Below are positions 7,591 through 15,964 of a stretch of DNA of 64,000 nucleotides, one piece after another (within the stretch, counting starts at the first letter, position 1; each line of letters begins with the position of its first letter). This DNA is from an uncultured Eubacteriales bacterium. GTDB taxonomy: Bacteria; Bacillota; Clostridia; Oscillospirales; Oscillospiraceae. The stretch spans positions 1 to 64,000 of the forward strand of contig CAJKDY010000005.1 in assembly GCA_905198835.1 (NCBI GenBank), read 5' to 3'. The translations under genes and the position numbers were made by a program. The notes under the pieces were generated by a model. That model had not been told where the DNA came from and made no database searches. It saw nothing but the letters and a program-made list of their open reading frames with translations.

Positions 7591-8043
7591 TCACGACAGC
7601 ATTTCGCCGATGGTGGCGCAAAAATCCTGGGCATTTTGGTTGGTACGGAGGATCAAAAGGACCGTGTCATCCCCGGCCAGAGAGCCTACAAGGTCCGGGA
7701 TCTCCATGCCGTCCAGCGCCGCGCCGGCGGCGGAGCCCAGGCCGGGCATAGTCTTGACCACCACCAGGTTCTGGGCCTGTTCGTAGCTGACAACGCCCTC
7801 CCGGAAGATAGTCTTCAGCCGTCCTGTGATATTGGTGTGGTCCTTCTTGCCCGACAGCGCGTAGCGGTAGCTGCCCTTGCCGCTGAGCTCCTTGACTAAG
7901 TGCAGCTCCTTGATGTCCCGGGAAATGGTGGCCTGGGTGGCCTCGATACCCCGGCATCGCAGCTGCTCTAAAAGCTGCTCCTGGGTCTCCACCGGCGTGG
8001 AGGCAATGATGGACAGGATCTCCCCTTGCCTTCTTGCTTTCAT
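7591..8043 (-). CDS. argR: Arginine repressor ArgR
   Basis: A 150-aa regulator. The N-terminal winged helix (residues 1-70) includes TQATISRDIKELHLVK. The C-terminal hexamerisation and arginine-binding domain includes GSAAGAALDG and the conserved GDDTVLLI segment. In Bacillus and clostridia ArgR/AhrC represses arginine biosynthesis and can activate catabolism. It lies between nadK and recN, as in most Firmicutes, so its own expression follows this housekeeping operon and not an arginine cluster. Confidence 0.95.
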   Translation of the reverse strand: MKARRQGEILSIIASTPVETQEQLLEQLRCRGIEATQATISRDIKELHLVKELSGKGSYRYALSGKKDHTNITGRLKTIFREGVVSYEQAQNLVVVKTMPGLGSAAGAALDGMEIPDLVGSLAGDDTVLLILRTNQNAQDFCATIGEMLS

Positions 8044-8047
8044 GCGC

Positions 8048-8914
8048 TTACCCCTTTCCCAGCTTTTGATTGAGTATCTCGTAAAAGCTCCGGCCCGTCA
8101 GCTTCACAAGGCGGGTCTGGCGCTGGGAACGGGTGATCTCCACCCTGTCGCCGTGCTGAAGCTTAAAGGCCCGGCCGCCGTCTACGGAGAGATAGGCGGT
8201 CTTGCGGCGGTCAAAGCCCATGCGGACGCTGACCAGCCGTCTGGCATCCAGCACGAAGGCCTTGGCCTGAAAGGCGTGGGCACAGATAGGCGTGACCACG
8301 ATGCTCTGGGCGGTGGGCTCCACGATGGGGCCGCCGGCAGACATAGAATAGGCGGTGGAGCCAGTAGGCGTACTGATGATCACACCGTCTCCGGCAAACT
8401 GAGAGATCAAAACCTTATCGCCATAAACGGCCAGGTCCACCACCCGAGCCACAGCGCCCTTCGTGAGCACGGCGTCGTTGAGGGCGGCGTCCCGGAAGAC
8501 GGTCTTGTTGCCCCGCAGGACCCGGACATCCAGCATCATACGGCTTTCCACAGAGTACTCTCCAGCGGGGAGCTTGGAGAGCTGGGACAGCTCCGAGTGT
8601 TCCAGCTCGGCCATAAAGCCCACGCTGCCCATGTTGACGCCCAGAATGGGTACCTTGTATGCCTCAGCGCCCTTGGCGGCATGGAGAATGGTGCCGTCGC
8701 CTCCGAAGCAGACCAGGGCGTCCGCCTGGGACAGGCCCTCTTGCAGCTCGGTAAAGGTCATGCCCTGAGGCAGCTCCACGTGGCTACCCTCCTCCAGAGC
8801 GAACGGTAGACACATCAGGACCCGGACCCCGGCCTGCTCCAGAATGGCCTTGGCCGCCTGGGCGGCCTTCAGGCCCCGGTCCCGATAGGGGTTTGGACTG
8901 AGAACTACCGTCAT
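8048..8914 (-). CDS. nadK: NAD kinase
   Basis: A 288-aa enzyme that phosphorylates NAD to NADP. The diagnostic GGDGTILHAA motif lies near residue 71 and the conserved GDGVIISTPTGSTAYSMSAGG stretch near residues 150-175, with a LND segment just before it. It starts two bases before the tlyA stop region and overlaps nothing else; the order tlyA-nadK-argR-recN is conserved in Firmicutes. Its NADP product would also serve the NADP-isocitrate dehydrogenase encoded at 17807-19012. Confidence 0.96.
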   Translation of the reverse strand: MTVVLSPNPYRDRGLKAAQAAKAILEQAGVRVLMCLPFALEEGSHVELPQGMTFTELQEGLSQADALVCFGGDGTILHAAKGAEAYKVPILGVNMGSVGFMAELEHSELSQLSKLPAGEYSVESRMMLDVRVLRGNKTVFRDAALNDAVLTKGAVARVVDLAVYGDKVLISQFAGDGVIISTPTGSTAYSMSAGGPIVEPTAQSIVVTPICAHAFQAKAFVLDARRLVSVRMGFDRRKTAYLSVDGGRAFKLQHGDRVEITRSQRQTRLVKLTGRSFYEILNQKLGKG

Positions 8915-8916
8915 AC

Positions 8917-9720
8917 TTACGCCTCCTCCAGGGCCTGATGAGAGGCCTCTACCAGTGCCTTCAGGTCAAACTCGCCCTCGGCTGTATCCGCCGGGCCCAG
9001 TAGGCCCAGATATTCGATGTTGCCCTCTGGACCTTTGATAGGTGAAAAGGTCATGGCCTTTACAGCAAATTGATTTTCATGGGCATGGTCCAGAAAGTGC
9101 TCCAGGACCTCCAGATGGGTCCCCTTGTCCCGGACCACGCCCTTTTTGCCCACCTTTTCTCTTCCCGCTTCAAACTGGGGCTTGACCAGGCAAACCACCT
9201 GACCCTCGGACTTCAAAACACCCCGCAGCGCGGGCAAAATGAGGCGCAGGGAGATGAAGGAGACGTCCACACTGGCAAAGTCCAGCTTCTCAGGGATGTG
9301 CTCATGGGTCAGGTAGCGGGCGTTGGTCCGCTCCAGGGCCACCACCCTGGGGTCGGTGCGGATCTTCCAGTCCAGCTTTCCATAGCCGGTGTCCACCGCG
9401 TAGACCCTGGCAGCGCTATTTTGAAGCATGCAGTCGGAAAAGCCGCCGGTGGAGGCGCCGATGTCGGCGCAAACCTTGCCGGTAAGGTCAATGCTCCAAA
9501 GCTCCATGGCCTTTTCCAGCTTGAGACCGCCCCGGCTCACATAGGGGATGGCGGGCCCCTTCACCTCAATGGCGGCGCTTTCGTCTACACTTGTACCGGA
9601 TTTGGTCACCTTTTGGCCGTTGACCAGCACCAGACCCGCCATAATGGCAGCCTGCGCCTTTTGGCGGCTCTCACAAAGACCATGCTGGACCAGAGCCACG
9701 TCCAAGCGTGTTTTTGTCAT
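8917..9720 (-). CDS. tlyA: TlyA-type rRNA 2'-O-methyltransferase (hemolysin A homologue)
   Basis: A 267-aa protein with an N-terminal S4 RNA-binding domain (residues 3-62, TRLDVALVQHGL) and an FtsJ/RrmJ-like methyltransferase domain with the SAM motif ADIGASTGGFSDCML near residue 85. Mycobacterial TlyA methylates 16S and 23S rRNA and affects capreomycin sensitivity; older annotations call the family hemolysin. The start overlaps the dxs stop by four bases (ATGA), so it is translationally coupled inside the isoprenoid/repair operon. Confidence 0.93.
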   Translation of the reverse strand: MTKTRLDVALVQHGLCESRQKAQAAIMAGLVLVNGQKVTKSGTSVDESAAIEVKGPAIPYVSRGGLKLEKAMELWSIDLTGKVCADIGASTGGFSDCMLQNSAARVYAVDTGYGKLDWKIRTDPRVVALERTNARYLTHEHIPEKLDFASVDVSFISLRLILPALRGVLKSEGQVVCLVKPQFEAGREKVGKKGVVRDKGTHLEVLEHFLDHAHENQFAVKAMTFSPIKGPEGNIEYLGLLGPADTAEGEFDLKALVEASHQALEEA

Positions 9721-11555
9721 AACGCCAGAGCCTCCTTTGCCCGTTTGGCGATGGACGCCGCGTCCAGGCCACAGAGCTTACGCAGATCATCCACGCTGCC
9801 GTGGGTCACAAAGCCAGAGCCCGCATTACAAAGCGTTAAGTTATTTACCTTTACACCGTGCAGGGAAAGCTGAGCCGCCAGCTGTTGGCCAATGGAGCCC
9901 TGGGCGACGCATTCCTCGGCCACCAGGACCCGGCCTGTTTTGCGGGCGCTGTCCAAAACAGGCGACCAATCCGCGGGCGCGATGGCTTGAAATTTGAAAA
10001 CGTCGGCGTCCAGATCCTTGGCGGCGTCCAGAACGGCATGGGTGGTGACGCCATAGGTGACAAGGGTAATACCTTTGCCCTCTTTGAGCCTCACCGTTTT
10101 TTGACCATCAAAGGAACCCTGGTAGTCCCCCTCCCCGCCCCGGGGATAACGGATGGCCACCGGCCCGTCGCACGCCTCCAAGGCCCAGGCCAGCATCTCC
10201 CTTAGCTCTTGGAAGCAGCCTGGAGCCAACACGGTCATACCGGGAACGGAGGTGAGATAGGCCACATCGAACAAGCCGTGATGGGTCTCCCCGTCCTCGC
10301 CTACAAGGCCCGAGCGATCCACGGCCAGGACAACGTGGAGAGCGCTGATGGCAACGTCATGTAAGAGCATATCATAGCCACGCTGAAGGAAGCTGGAATA
10401 GACGGCAAAGACAGGCACCATCCCCTGCTTTGCCATGCCGGCGGCCATGGAGACGCCGTGGCCCTCGGCGATACCAACGTCAAAGAAGCGCTCTGGAAAC
10501 TCGGCGGCAAAGCTGTCCAGCCCCGTGCCCGACTGCATGGCGGCGGTGATGGCGCAAACCCGGTCGTCTCCCCGGGCCAGGGCGCACAGGCTCTGACCAA
10601 AGACGGCGGAATAGTTGGGCTTGGCAGGGTGCTTAGGCTGGCCGGTGGCCAGGTCAAAGGGACCGACGCCGTGAAATTTGTCCGGCGCCTCCTCCGCTGG
10701 TGTAAACCCCTTTCCCTTTACAGTCTTTACATGGAGCAAGACCGGCCCCTCTACTCCTTCCTTGGCGTAGCGCAGAAGACGGGTCAGCAGCTTGACGTTG
10801 TGGCCGTCCACCGGGCCTAGATAGGTAAAGCCCATGTTCTCAAACATACTGCACGGCAGCAGCGCGTCCTTCACCGCGGTCTTGACCCGGTGATTGAATT
10901 TATATAATTTGCGGCCCAAAAGGTTGGACTTCAGAACCTTCTGGTAGCCCTTTTTGAAGTTCAGGTACTGGGGCTTTAGCCGTTGGCGTGCTAAATAGCG
11001 TGACATTCCGCCCACATTCTGGGTAATGGACATCCCGTTATCATTCAAGATCACGATCATTTTCTCGCCACTCTGCCCGGCGTTGGACAGACCCTCGTAG
11101 GCCAGACCGCCGGTGAGCGCGCCATCGCCCAGCAGGGCCAAAACATGATAGTCTTTATGCCGCAGCGTTCTGGCCCTTGCCATGCCAAGGGCCACGGAGA
11201 CGGAATTGGAGGCGTGCCCGGCGATGAAGGCGTCGGTGTCGCTCTCGGTGGGCTTGGGGTAACCCGCCACGCCGCCCAGCTGCCGCAGGGTGTCAAATGC
11301 GTCGGCGCGGCCGGTAAGGAGTTTATGGCTGTAGCACTGGTGGCCAACGTCAAAGACCAAGCGGTCTGTATTCAAATCAAATACCCGGTGAATGGCCACG
11401 GTGAGTTCCACCGTGCCCAGGCTGGAGGCCAAATGGCCGCCGGTTTGGGAAACGGTACGGAGGATAGCGCCGCGGAGGGAGGCGCACAGGTCCTGGGCCT
11501 GATCGTCGCTCATGGCTTTCAGCTCCACATTGTCAAAGGGCTCCACGGCATTCAC
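9717..11555 (-). CDS. dxs: 1-deoxy-D-xylulose-5-phosphate synthase
   Basis: A 612-aa thiamine-diphosphate enzyme that condenses pyruvate and glyceraldehyde-3-phosphate, the entry step of the MEP isoprenoid pathway. The conserved VGHQCYSHKLLTGR, the ThDP/Mg motif GDGALTGG...N (near residues 145-175) and the transketolase-type pyrimidine domain with VAVDRSGLVGEDGETHHG are all present. It lies directly after ispA, so supply and chain elongation of prenyl precursors are co-expressed. Length matches the family. Confidence 0.97.
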   Translation of the reverse strand: MNAVEPFDNVELKAMSDDQAQDLCASLRGAILRTVSQTGGHLASSLGTVELTVAIHRVFDLNTDRLVFDVGHQCYSHKLLTGRADAFDTLRQLGGVAGYPKPTESDTDAFIAGHASNSVSVALGMARARTLRHKDYHVLALLGDGALTGGLAYEGLSNAGQSGEKMIVILNDNGMSITQNVGGMSRYLARQRLKPQYLNFKKGYQKVLKSNLLGRKLYKFNHRVKTAVKDALLPCSMFENMGFTYLGPVDGHNVKLLTRLLRYAKEGVEGPVLLHVKTVKGKGFTPAEEAPDKFHGVGPFDLATGQPKHPAKPNYSAVFGQSLCALARGDDRVCAITAAMQSGTGLDSFAAEFPERFFDVGIAEGHGVSMAAGMAKQGMVPVFAVYSSFLQRGYDMLLHDVAISALHVVLAVDRSGLVGEDGETHHGLFDVAYLTSVPGMTVLAPGCFQELREMLAWALEACDGPVAIRYPRGGEGDYQGSFDGQKTVRLKEGKGITLVTYGVTTHAVLDAAKDLDADVFKFQAIAPADWSPVLDSARKTGRVLVAEECVAQGSIGQQLAAQLSLHGVKVNNLTLCNAGSGFVTHGSVDDLRKLCGLDAASIAKRAKEALAL

Positions 11556-11582
11556 CTACCTTTTTTATCTTGAAAATGATCG

Positions 11583-12458
11583 TTAGCTGTTACGCTGGGC
11601 CAGCTGTTCGGCCAATTCTTGGAGAAATTGGGCGTTCTGCGATCCGGCCAGGGCCTCGGCGGCCTGGCGGCTCAACTGTTCCACCCACTCCTGACACGCC
11701 TCCAGGCCCATAAGGGTCACAAAGGTGGTCTTATGGCTGGCCTGGTCTGAGCCGATGGGCTTGCCCAAGACTTGCTCGGTAGCGGTAACATCCAAAATGT
11801 CATCCCGGACCTGAAAGGCCAGCCCCAGGGCGTCGGCATAGCGGTCCACCGCCTGGGCTGTAGCGGCGTCGGCGTTCGCGGCGATGCAGCCCATGTGGGC
11901 CGCGCAGCGGATCAACGCGCCGCATTTGAGCCGCTGGAGTCGCTCCACCGCCTGGCGGTCCAGCGTCCGGTCCTCCCCTGCCATGTCCAGTACCTGGCCG
12001 CCGATCATTCCGGCTGGCCCGGCGGCCCGGGACAGGGCGGAGACCGCCTGCAGCCGCTGGCGCTCGGAGAGGTTTTCCGCTCTGGCAATGGTCTCAAAGG
12101 CGGCGGTCAAAAGGCCGTCGCCAGCCAGAATAGCGGTGGCCTCGCCGTATACCTTGTGGTTGGTGGGCTTGCCCCGACGGAGATCGTCGTTGTCCATGGC
12201 GGGCAGGTCGTCGTGAATGAGAGAATAGGTGTGGACCATCTCCACCGCGCAGGCCAGGGGCAAAACGGCCTCCGGTTCCCCGCCGCAAAGGCGGCAGACC
12301 TCAATGGCCAGCACTGGACGCAGACGCTTGCCACCGGCTAAGAGACTATACTCCATGGCCTCATAGATGTCTTCGATCGGCGCGGCGTCGGCAAAGATAC
12401 GGCCAAGAGCCGTTTCTACCAAGGCAACGTCGGCCTTCATTCGCGCTTGCAGGTCCAT
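11583..12458 (-). CDS. ispA: Polyprenyl (farnesyl/geranylgeranyl) diphosphate synthase
   Basis: A 291-aa trans-prenyltransferase. The first aspartate-rich motif is in HDDLPAMDNDDLRRGKPTNH (near residues 80-100) and the second is FQVRDDILDV near residue 215. It condenses DMAPP/IPP to farnesyl-type diphosphate for quinones and undecaprenyl carrier lipid. It starts three bases after xseB and is followed by dxs, the order found across clostridia and bacilli. Product chain length is assumed to be C15 by context, not shown. Confidence 0.94.
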   Translation of the reverse strand: MDLQARMKADVALVETALGRIFADAAPIEDIYEAMEYSLLAGGKRLRPVLAIEVCRLCGGEPEAVLPLACAVEMVHTYSLIHDDLPAMDNDDLRRGKPTNHKVYGEATAILAGDGLLTAAFETIARAENLSERQRLQAVSALSRAAGPAGMIGGQVLDMAGEDRTLDRQAVERLQRLKCGALIRCAAHMGCIAANADAATAQAVDRYADALGLAFQVRDDILDVTATEQVLGKPIGSDQASHKTTFVTLMGLEACQEWVEQLSRQAAEALAGSQNAQFLQELAEQLAQRNS

Positions 12459-12461
12459 GGG

Positions 12462-12695
12462 TCAGTCCTCCGCTTCAAAGGGGACTTCCTGGAGCTGGCC
12501 GTCGGCGGCTTTGGCGATCTTCGTCACCTGCTGCTCGGCCTTGTCCAACAAAAGCGCGCACTGCTTGAGAAGTTCCGTGCCCTCGGCAAAGAGGGCCAGG
12601 GACTGCTCCAAGGGGGCCTCGCCCCGCTCCATGGAGGTCACGATCTGCTCCAGCCGTGTCATAGCCTCTTCAAAAGTGGGTTTTTTTGCTGCCAT
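12462..12695 (-). CDS. xseB: Exodeoxyribonuclease VII small subunit
   Basis: A 77-aa mostly helical protein with the family pattern FEEAMTRLEQIVTSMERGEAPLEQSLALF. Several copies coat the XseA subunit in exonuclease VII, which degrades single-stranded DNA in mismatch and damage repair. Six bases separate it from xseA and three from ispA, so it is part of the same transcript. Confidence 0.95.
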   Translation of the reverse strand: MAAKKPTFEEAMTRLEQIVTSMERGEAPLEQSLALFAEGTELLKQCALLLDKAEQQVTKIAKAADGQLQEVPFEAED

Positions 12696-12701
12696 AGGGC
12701 T

Positions 12702-13898
12702 TCACTCCTTCTCCACCCGGCACGCTACGCTGCCGTCTCGCAGCCGGAGGGTAAATACTCCTTGCTTTTTCAGCGCCTTCACAGTGGGAATGACCTTGCC
12801 GTCGGCCTGCTGGGGAATGGCGTAGCCACGACCCAGGACCTTCAACGGGCTCAGCGCGTCCAGCTTGCCGCCGATGGCGGCAAAGCGCGCTTGCTCTATG
12901 GCCAGGTGTTCCTTCAGCGCCGCGGTCATCCGAGCGCTCTGATGGTCCAGCATCTGGCGGTGGTCTGTCACCAGGTTCATGGGGTCGCTCAGGCAGCGGC
13001 TTTGGGCATAGCGGCGCAGCCGTTCCCGGCCCAAAGACAGTTCCCGCTGGACCCGCTGGGCCAGTCGGGCCTGAGTCTGGGAGAGCCAGGCGTAGACCTC
13101 GTTTTGGTCTGGAACGGCCAGCTCAGCGGCGTTGGAGGGCGTCGCGGCCCGAAGATCGGCCACATAATCAGCGATGGTCACGTCGGGTTCGTGGCCTACA
13201 GCGGAGATGATCGGGATCTCCGACGCATAGATGGTCCGGGCCAGGTCCTCGTCGTTAAAGCACCACAGGTCCTCCATAGAGCCACCGCCACGACCGGTGA
13301 TGATCAGGTCGGCGATGCCCGCGGCGTTGGCGTATTCAATGGCTCGGCTGATCTCTCCGGCAGCCTCCGTGCCCTGGACCCGGACAGGCAGGATGCAGAC
13401 CCTGGCCGCGGGCCAGCGGGCCTCCAAAATACGGAGCATATCCCGCACGGCGGCGCCCACAGGAGAAGTGACCAGGGCGATCTTGGTCGGATAAGCGGGG
13501 ATGGGCTTCTTATGCCCGGGATCGAAAAGGCCCTCCTGGGCCAGCTTGGCCTTGAGCCGCTCAAAGGCGGCATGGAGATCGCCAACGCCATCGGGCATCA
13601 TAGCGGAGACATAGAGCTGGTAAGCGCCGTCCCGGGGGTAGACGCTCACCCGTCCCATAGCCACCACCGTCATGCCGTTTTGAGGCTGAAAACGAAGGCG
13701 CAGAGCGCTTTGTTTAAACATGACGCATTTCAGCGCCCCGGCCTCGTCCTTCAGCGTGAAATAGTGGTGGCCGGAGGGATAGGCCTTGTAGTTAGATATC
13801 TCGCCACGGACGGTGACAGCGGCAAGGCCCGCGTCGGCGTCCACCAGGTCCTTGATATACTCGTTGAGCGCGGTGACGGTATAGATGTAATTATCCAT
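12702..13898 (-). CDS. xseA: Exodeoxyribonuclease VII large subunit
   Basis: A 398-aa catalytic subunit of exonuclease VII. An N-terminal OB fold (about residues 5-105, including VRGEISNYK and HHYFTLKD) precedes the nuclease domain with RGGGSMEDLWCFNDE and VGHEPDVTIAD near residues 205-245, then a coiled-coil segment for XseB binding. The start overlaps the upstream tsaD-like gene by eight bases. Slightly shorter than the 440-450 aa usual in Bacillus, mainly in the C-terminal helix region. Confidence 0.96.
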   Translation of the reverse strand: MDNYIYTVTALNEYIKDLVDADAGLAAVTVRGEISNYKAYPSGHHYFTLKDEAGALKCVMFKQSALRLRFQPQNGMTVVAMGRVSVYPRDGAYQLYVSAMMPDGVGDLHAAFERLKAKLAQEGLFDPGHKKPIPAYPTKIALVTSPVGAAVRDMLRILEARWPAARVCILPVRVQGTEAAGEISRAIEYANAAGIADLIITGRGGGSMEDLWCFNDEDLARTIYASEIPIISAVGHEPDVTIADYVADLRAATPSNAAELAVPDQNEVYAWLSQTQARLAQRVQRELSLGRERLRRYAQSRCLSDPMNLVTDHRQMLDHQSARMTAALKEHLAIEQARFAAIGGKLDALSPLKVLGRGYAIPQQADGKVIPTVKALKKQGVFTLRLRDGSVACRVEKE

Positions 13899-14829
13899 GA
13901 GACCCCTCCCAGGCCCGGTATGTCAAGATGGCGGAGCCCATGGCGTTATCGGAAGCGTATTCCGGCGTGGCAAAGATTGCTTGGCAGAGCTCAGTGAGCT
14001 GAAAGCGAAGCCGACTGTTAGATGCCACGCCGCCGGAGCACAGCACCGGCTCTCCCGGATAGGCACTCTGGGCCGCGGCGGTGACCCGGACCAGTACGTC
14101 CGAAAGGGTGTCCAGCACGAACCGAGCGATCTCGCCCTTCTCCTCTCTCCTCTCCGCCATGGCTTTTACCTGGTTCTCCATGCCTGACAGGGAGAAGGAA
14201 AGGCCGTTTGTCTTCACACGGAAAGGCTTTTGCTTGCCAACAGCCGTGGCGCTGAGGGCATCCAGGGCCTTGCCAGCCGGAAAGTCCAGCCCCAGCAGGA
14301 CCCCGGCGCGGTCGATGAGTTGGCCGGCGGAGATGTCGGAGGTGCCGCCGATGACTTGAGCGGTGACGGCGACGCCCTGGGGCTTAACGCTCAAAAGCTC
14401 CGTGGTGCCCCCGGAGAGATGCCATGCCAAAAAGGGCTGGTCCAGCAGCTCCATATGTCCCGCGCTCCAGGCCGCTGCGGCCAGGTGGCCTTGCTGGTGG
14501 CTCCAGGCGTGACAGGGCACATCCAGGATCTGAGCGACCACCTGGGCCTGGGACGCCCCGGCCAAAAAGCAGGGCATATACGACCCCTCCGTCTCCCTGG
14601 GCGCGGTGCTGGCGCCGACGGCGGCGATGGAGCCGGGACCCTGGGCAAGGAGAGCTCGGGTCAGCTCCGGCAGACGCTTGACGTGCTGAAACAGGGCCTC
14701 CTGCTGGCGAAGGCCCAAAGCTCCCTTGGGCACATCCAGGAGCTTGCGGCTATGGAGCTGTTTCTCCGGGGAAAACCAGGCCACAGAGGTGGTATAATTG
14801 CTGGTGTCAAAGGCCAGAGCGCCTTTCAT
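13891..14829 (-). CDS. TsaD/Kae1-like protein (peptidase M22 paralogue)
   Basis: A 312-aa ASKHA-fold protein related to TsaD, the t6A tRNA-modification subunit. It begins LAFDTSNYTTSVAW and keeps a metal-site HxxxH (SHQQGH, near residue 108), a phosphate loop SGGTTELL, and the adenosine loop CSGGVASNSRL. It is shorter and more diverged than true TsaD, with clostridial-type insertions, and sits between nusB and xseA away from tsaB/tsaE. It is therefore probably a clostridial paralogue of unproven function and not the t6A enzyme itself. Confidence 0.8.
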   Translation of the reverse strand: MKGALAFDTSNYTTSVAWFSPEKQLHSRKLLDVPKGALGLRQQEALFQHVKRLPELTRALLAQGPGSIAAVGASTAPRETEGSYMPCFLAGASQAQVVAQILDVPCHAWSHQQGHLAAAAWSAGHMELLDQPFLAWHLSGGTTELLSVKPQGVAVTAQVIGGTSDISAGQLIDRAGVLLGLDFPAGKALDALSATAVGKQKPFRVKTNGLSFSLSGMENQVKAMAERREEKGEIARFVLDTLSDVLVRVTAAAQSAYPGEPVLCSGGVASNSRLRFQLTELCQAIFATPEYASDNAMGSAILTYRAWEGSHG

Positions 14830-15302
14830 TGGCCGCTCTCCCCTTCTGCAGCGGTCTCTTCGGCGTGCTGGCGGGCAAAGGTGCCGAGAATGCCGTTGAT
14901 GAAGGCACAGGCCTCGGTAGGCTCATAGCCCTTGGCGATCTCCACGGCCTCGTTGATGGAAGCGGAGGTGGGCACATCGTCCATGTATAGGATCTCATAC
15001 ATCGAGCAGCGCATGATGGCAACAGCCACCCGGTCGATGCGGGAAAAACGCCAGTTCTGGGCGTACTGCTCAATATAGCCATCCAGCTCGGCGGCGTGTT
15101 GGTATACGCCGGTGACCAGCGCTTCTATGTAGTCTTTTTGCTTGGCGTTGGGGAACTGGGCGTAGAGCGGTTCCTCTCCCCCCAGACGGGAAAAGGCTTC
15201 CGGCGTGAGGAATTCATCCAAGAGGCTCCGGGCACTCTCATTGGAGAAGCTCAGCTCAAAAATGAAGTGGACCGCGATCTCTCTGGCATTGGTGCGTGTC
15301 AT
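14826..15302 (-). CDS. nusB: Transcription antitermination factor NusB
   Basis: A 158-aa all-helical NusB protein (REIAVHFIFEL, then NWRFSRIDRVAVAIMRCSMYEILY in two segments), a component of the rRNA antitermination complex with NusE. The ATG at 15302 is chosen because GGGGAGG lies 9 bases upstream; the frame runs further upstream through an AT-rich promoter-like region. First gene of the long operon that ends with recN. Confidence 0.94.
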   Translation of the reverse strand: MTRTNAREIAVHFIFELSFSNESARSLLDEFLTPEAFSRLGGEEPLYAQFPNAKQKDYIEALVTGVYQHAAELDGYIEQYAQNWRFSRIDRVAVAIMRCSMYEILYMDDVPTSASINEAVEIAKGYEPTEACAFINGILGTFARQHAEETAAEGESGQ

Positions 15303-15352
15303 GTGTATGAACCTCCCCAGCGGTGCGGAACGATACTCGTCCAAAATATACT

Positions 15353-15376
15353 TTGTATTATATACAATCCTTGTAT
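15353..15376 (-). promoter_or_regulatory. Alternating TTGTAT/ATACAA half-sites upstream of nusB
   Basis: Three 6-bp half-sites alternate in orientation: TTGTAT (15353-15358), ATACAA (15362-15367), TTGTAT (15371-15376), each separated by three bases. A TATAAT-like -10 (minus strand, 15357-15362) is embedded among them but I see no good -35. It may be a nusB promoter with an operator; the protein is unknown. Confidence 0.45.
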
Positions 15377-15421
15377 AAAAATAAACCCCCAAAAGGGTAA
15401 AATTTTGAAAGACCAAAGAGC

Positions 15422-15454
15422 AAAAAAGTTGCCGGAGCATCATACTCCGGCAAC
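15422..15454 (-). terminator. Rho-independent terminator after asp23
   Basis: A perfect 10-bp stem GTTGCCGGAG (15428-15437) with its complement (15445-15454) and a 7-base loop is followed on the minus strand by six T. It separates asp23 from the nusB operon. Confidence 0.9.
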
Positions 15455-15472
15455 TTGCTCTGATGTGGTGAC

Positions 15473-15862
15473 TTACTTGCTTTGGGGCTTACGCTCTTTA
15501 CGGAAGCTGATACCGGCCACCTGGATATTCACACGGCTGACAGTCATGCCGCTGGTGTTGCTGACGGCGGTCATCACAGCCTCTTGGACCTTTTTGGCCA
15601 CATCTGGAATGGCATAGCCATACTGGATGAGGATGGAAATGTCCACGCTGACCTCGCCGTTTGCCACAGTGAGGTGGACGCCCTTAGAGTAGACCTTTCT
15701 ACCCATGAGCTCGGCGATATCGGTGCTGAGGTTGGCAGCCAGAGAACTGACGCCCTCTACCTCCATGGCGGCGGAGGCGGCCACCACGGCCAGGACCTCA
15801 TCGGCAATGTTGATGGTGCCCAACTCGTCGGGATAGGAGATGTATTCTCTGGTGTCGCTCAT
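15473..15862 (-). CDS. Asp23/Gls24 family envelope stress protein
   Basis: A 129-aa protein with the Asp23 domain (residues about 12-120, including INIADEVLAVVAASAAMEVEGV and the VDISILIQYG strand). Family members are abundant membrane-associated proteins tied to envelope stress in staphylococci; the orthologue directly upstream of nusB in clostridia and bacilli (YqhY) is linked to lipid metabolism. The ATG at 15862 has AAGGAG 8 bases upstream. It has its own promoter and terminator, so it is a single-gene unit. Confidence 0.92.
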   Translation of the reverse strand: MSDTREYISYPDELGTINIADEVLAVVAASAAMEVEGVSSLAANLSTDIAELMGRKVYSKGVHLTVANGEVSVDISILIQYGYAIPDVAKKVQEAVMTAVSNTSGMTVSRVNIQVAGISFRKERKPQSK

Positions 15863-15918
15863 ATGCAACGCTCCTTTTCAAGGGGGCCCAGGGGGCCCGT
15901 TGAGAAATCCTATCTTGT

Positions 15919-15946
15919 ATTATACCATAAAATCTGGAATTGACAA
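15919..15946 (-). promoter_or_regulatory. Promoter of asp23
   Basis: Minus-strand TTGTCA (15941-15946), 16-base spacer, TATAAT (15919-15924). The leader then contains two GGGCCC palindromes separated by CCT that can fold into a small GC hairpin ahead of the ribosome site. Confidence 0.75.
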
Positions 15947-15964
15947 TGGGCTTTTGCAGTTTTT

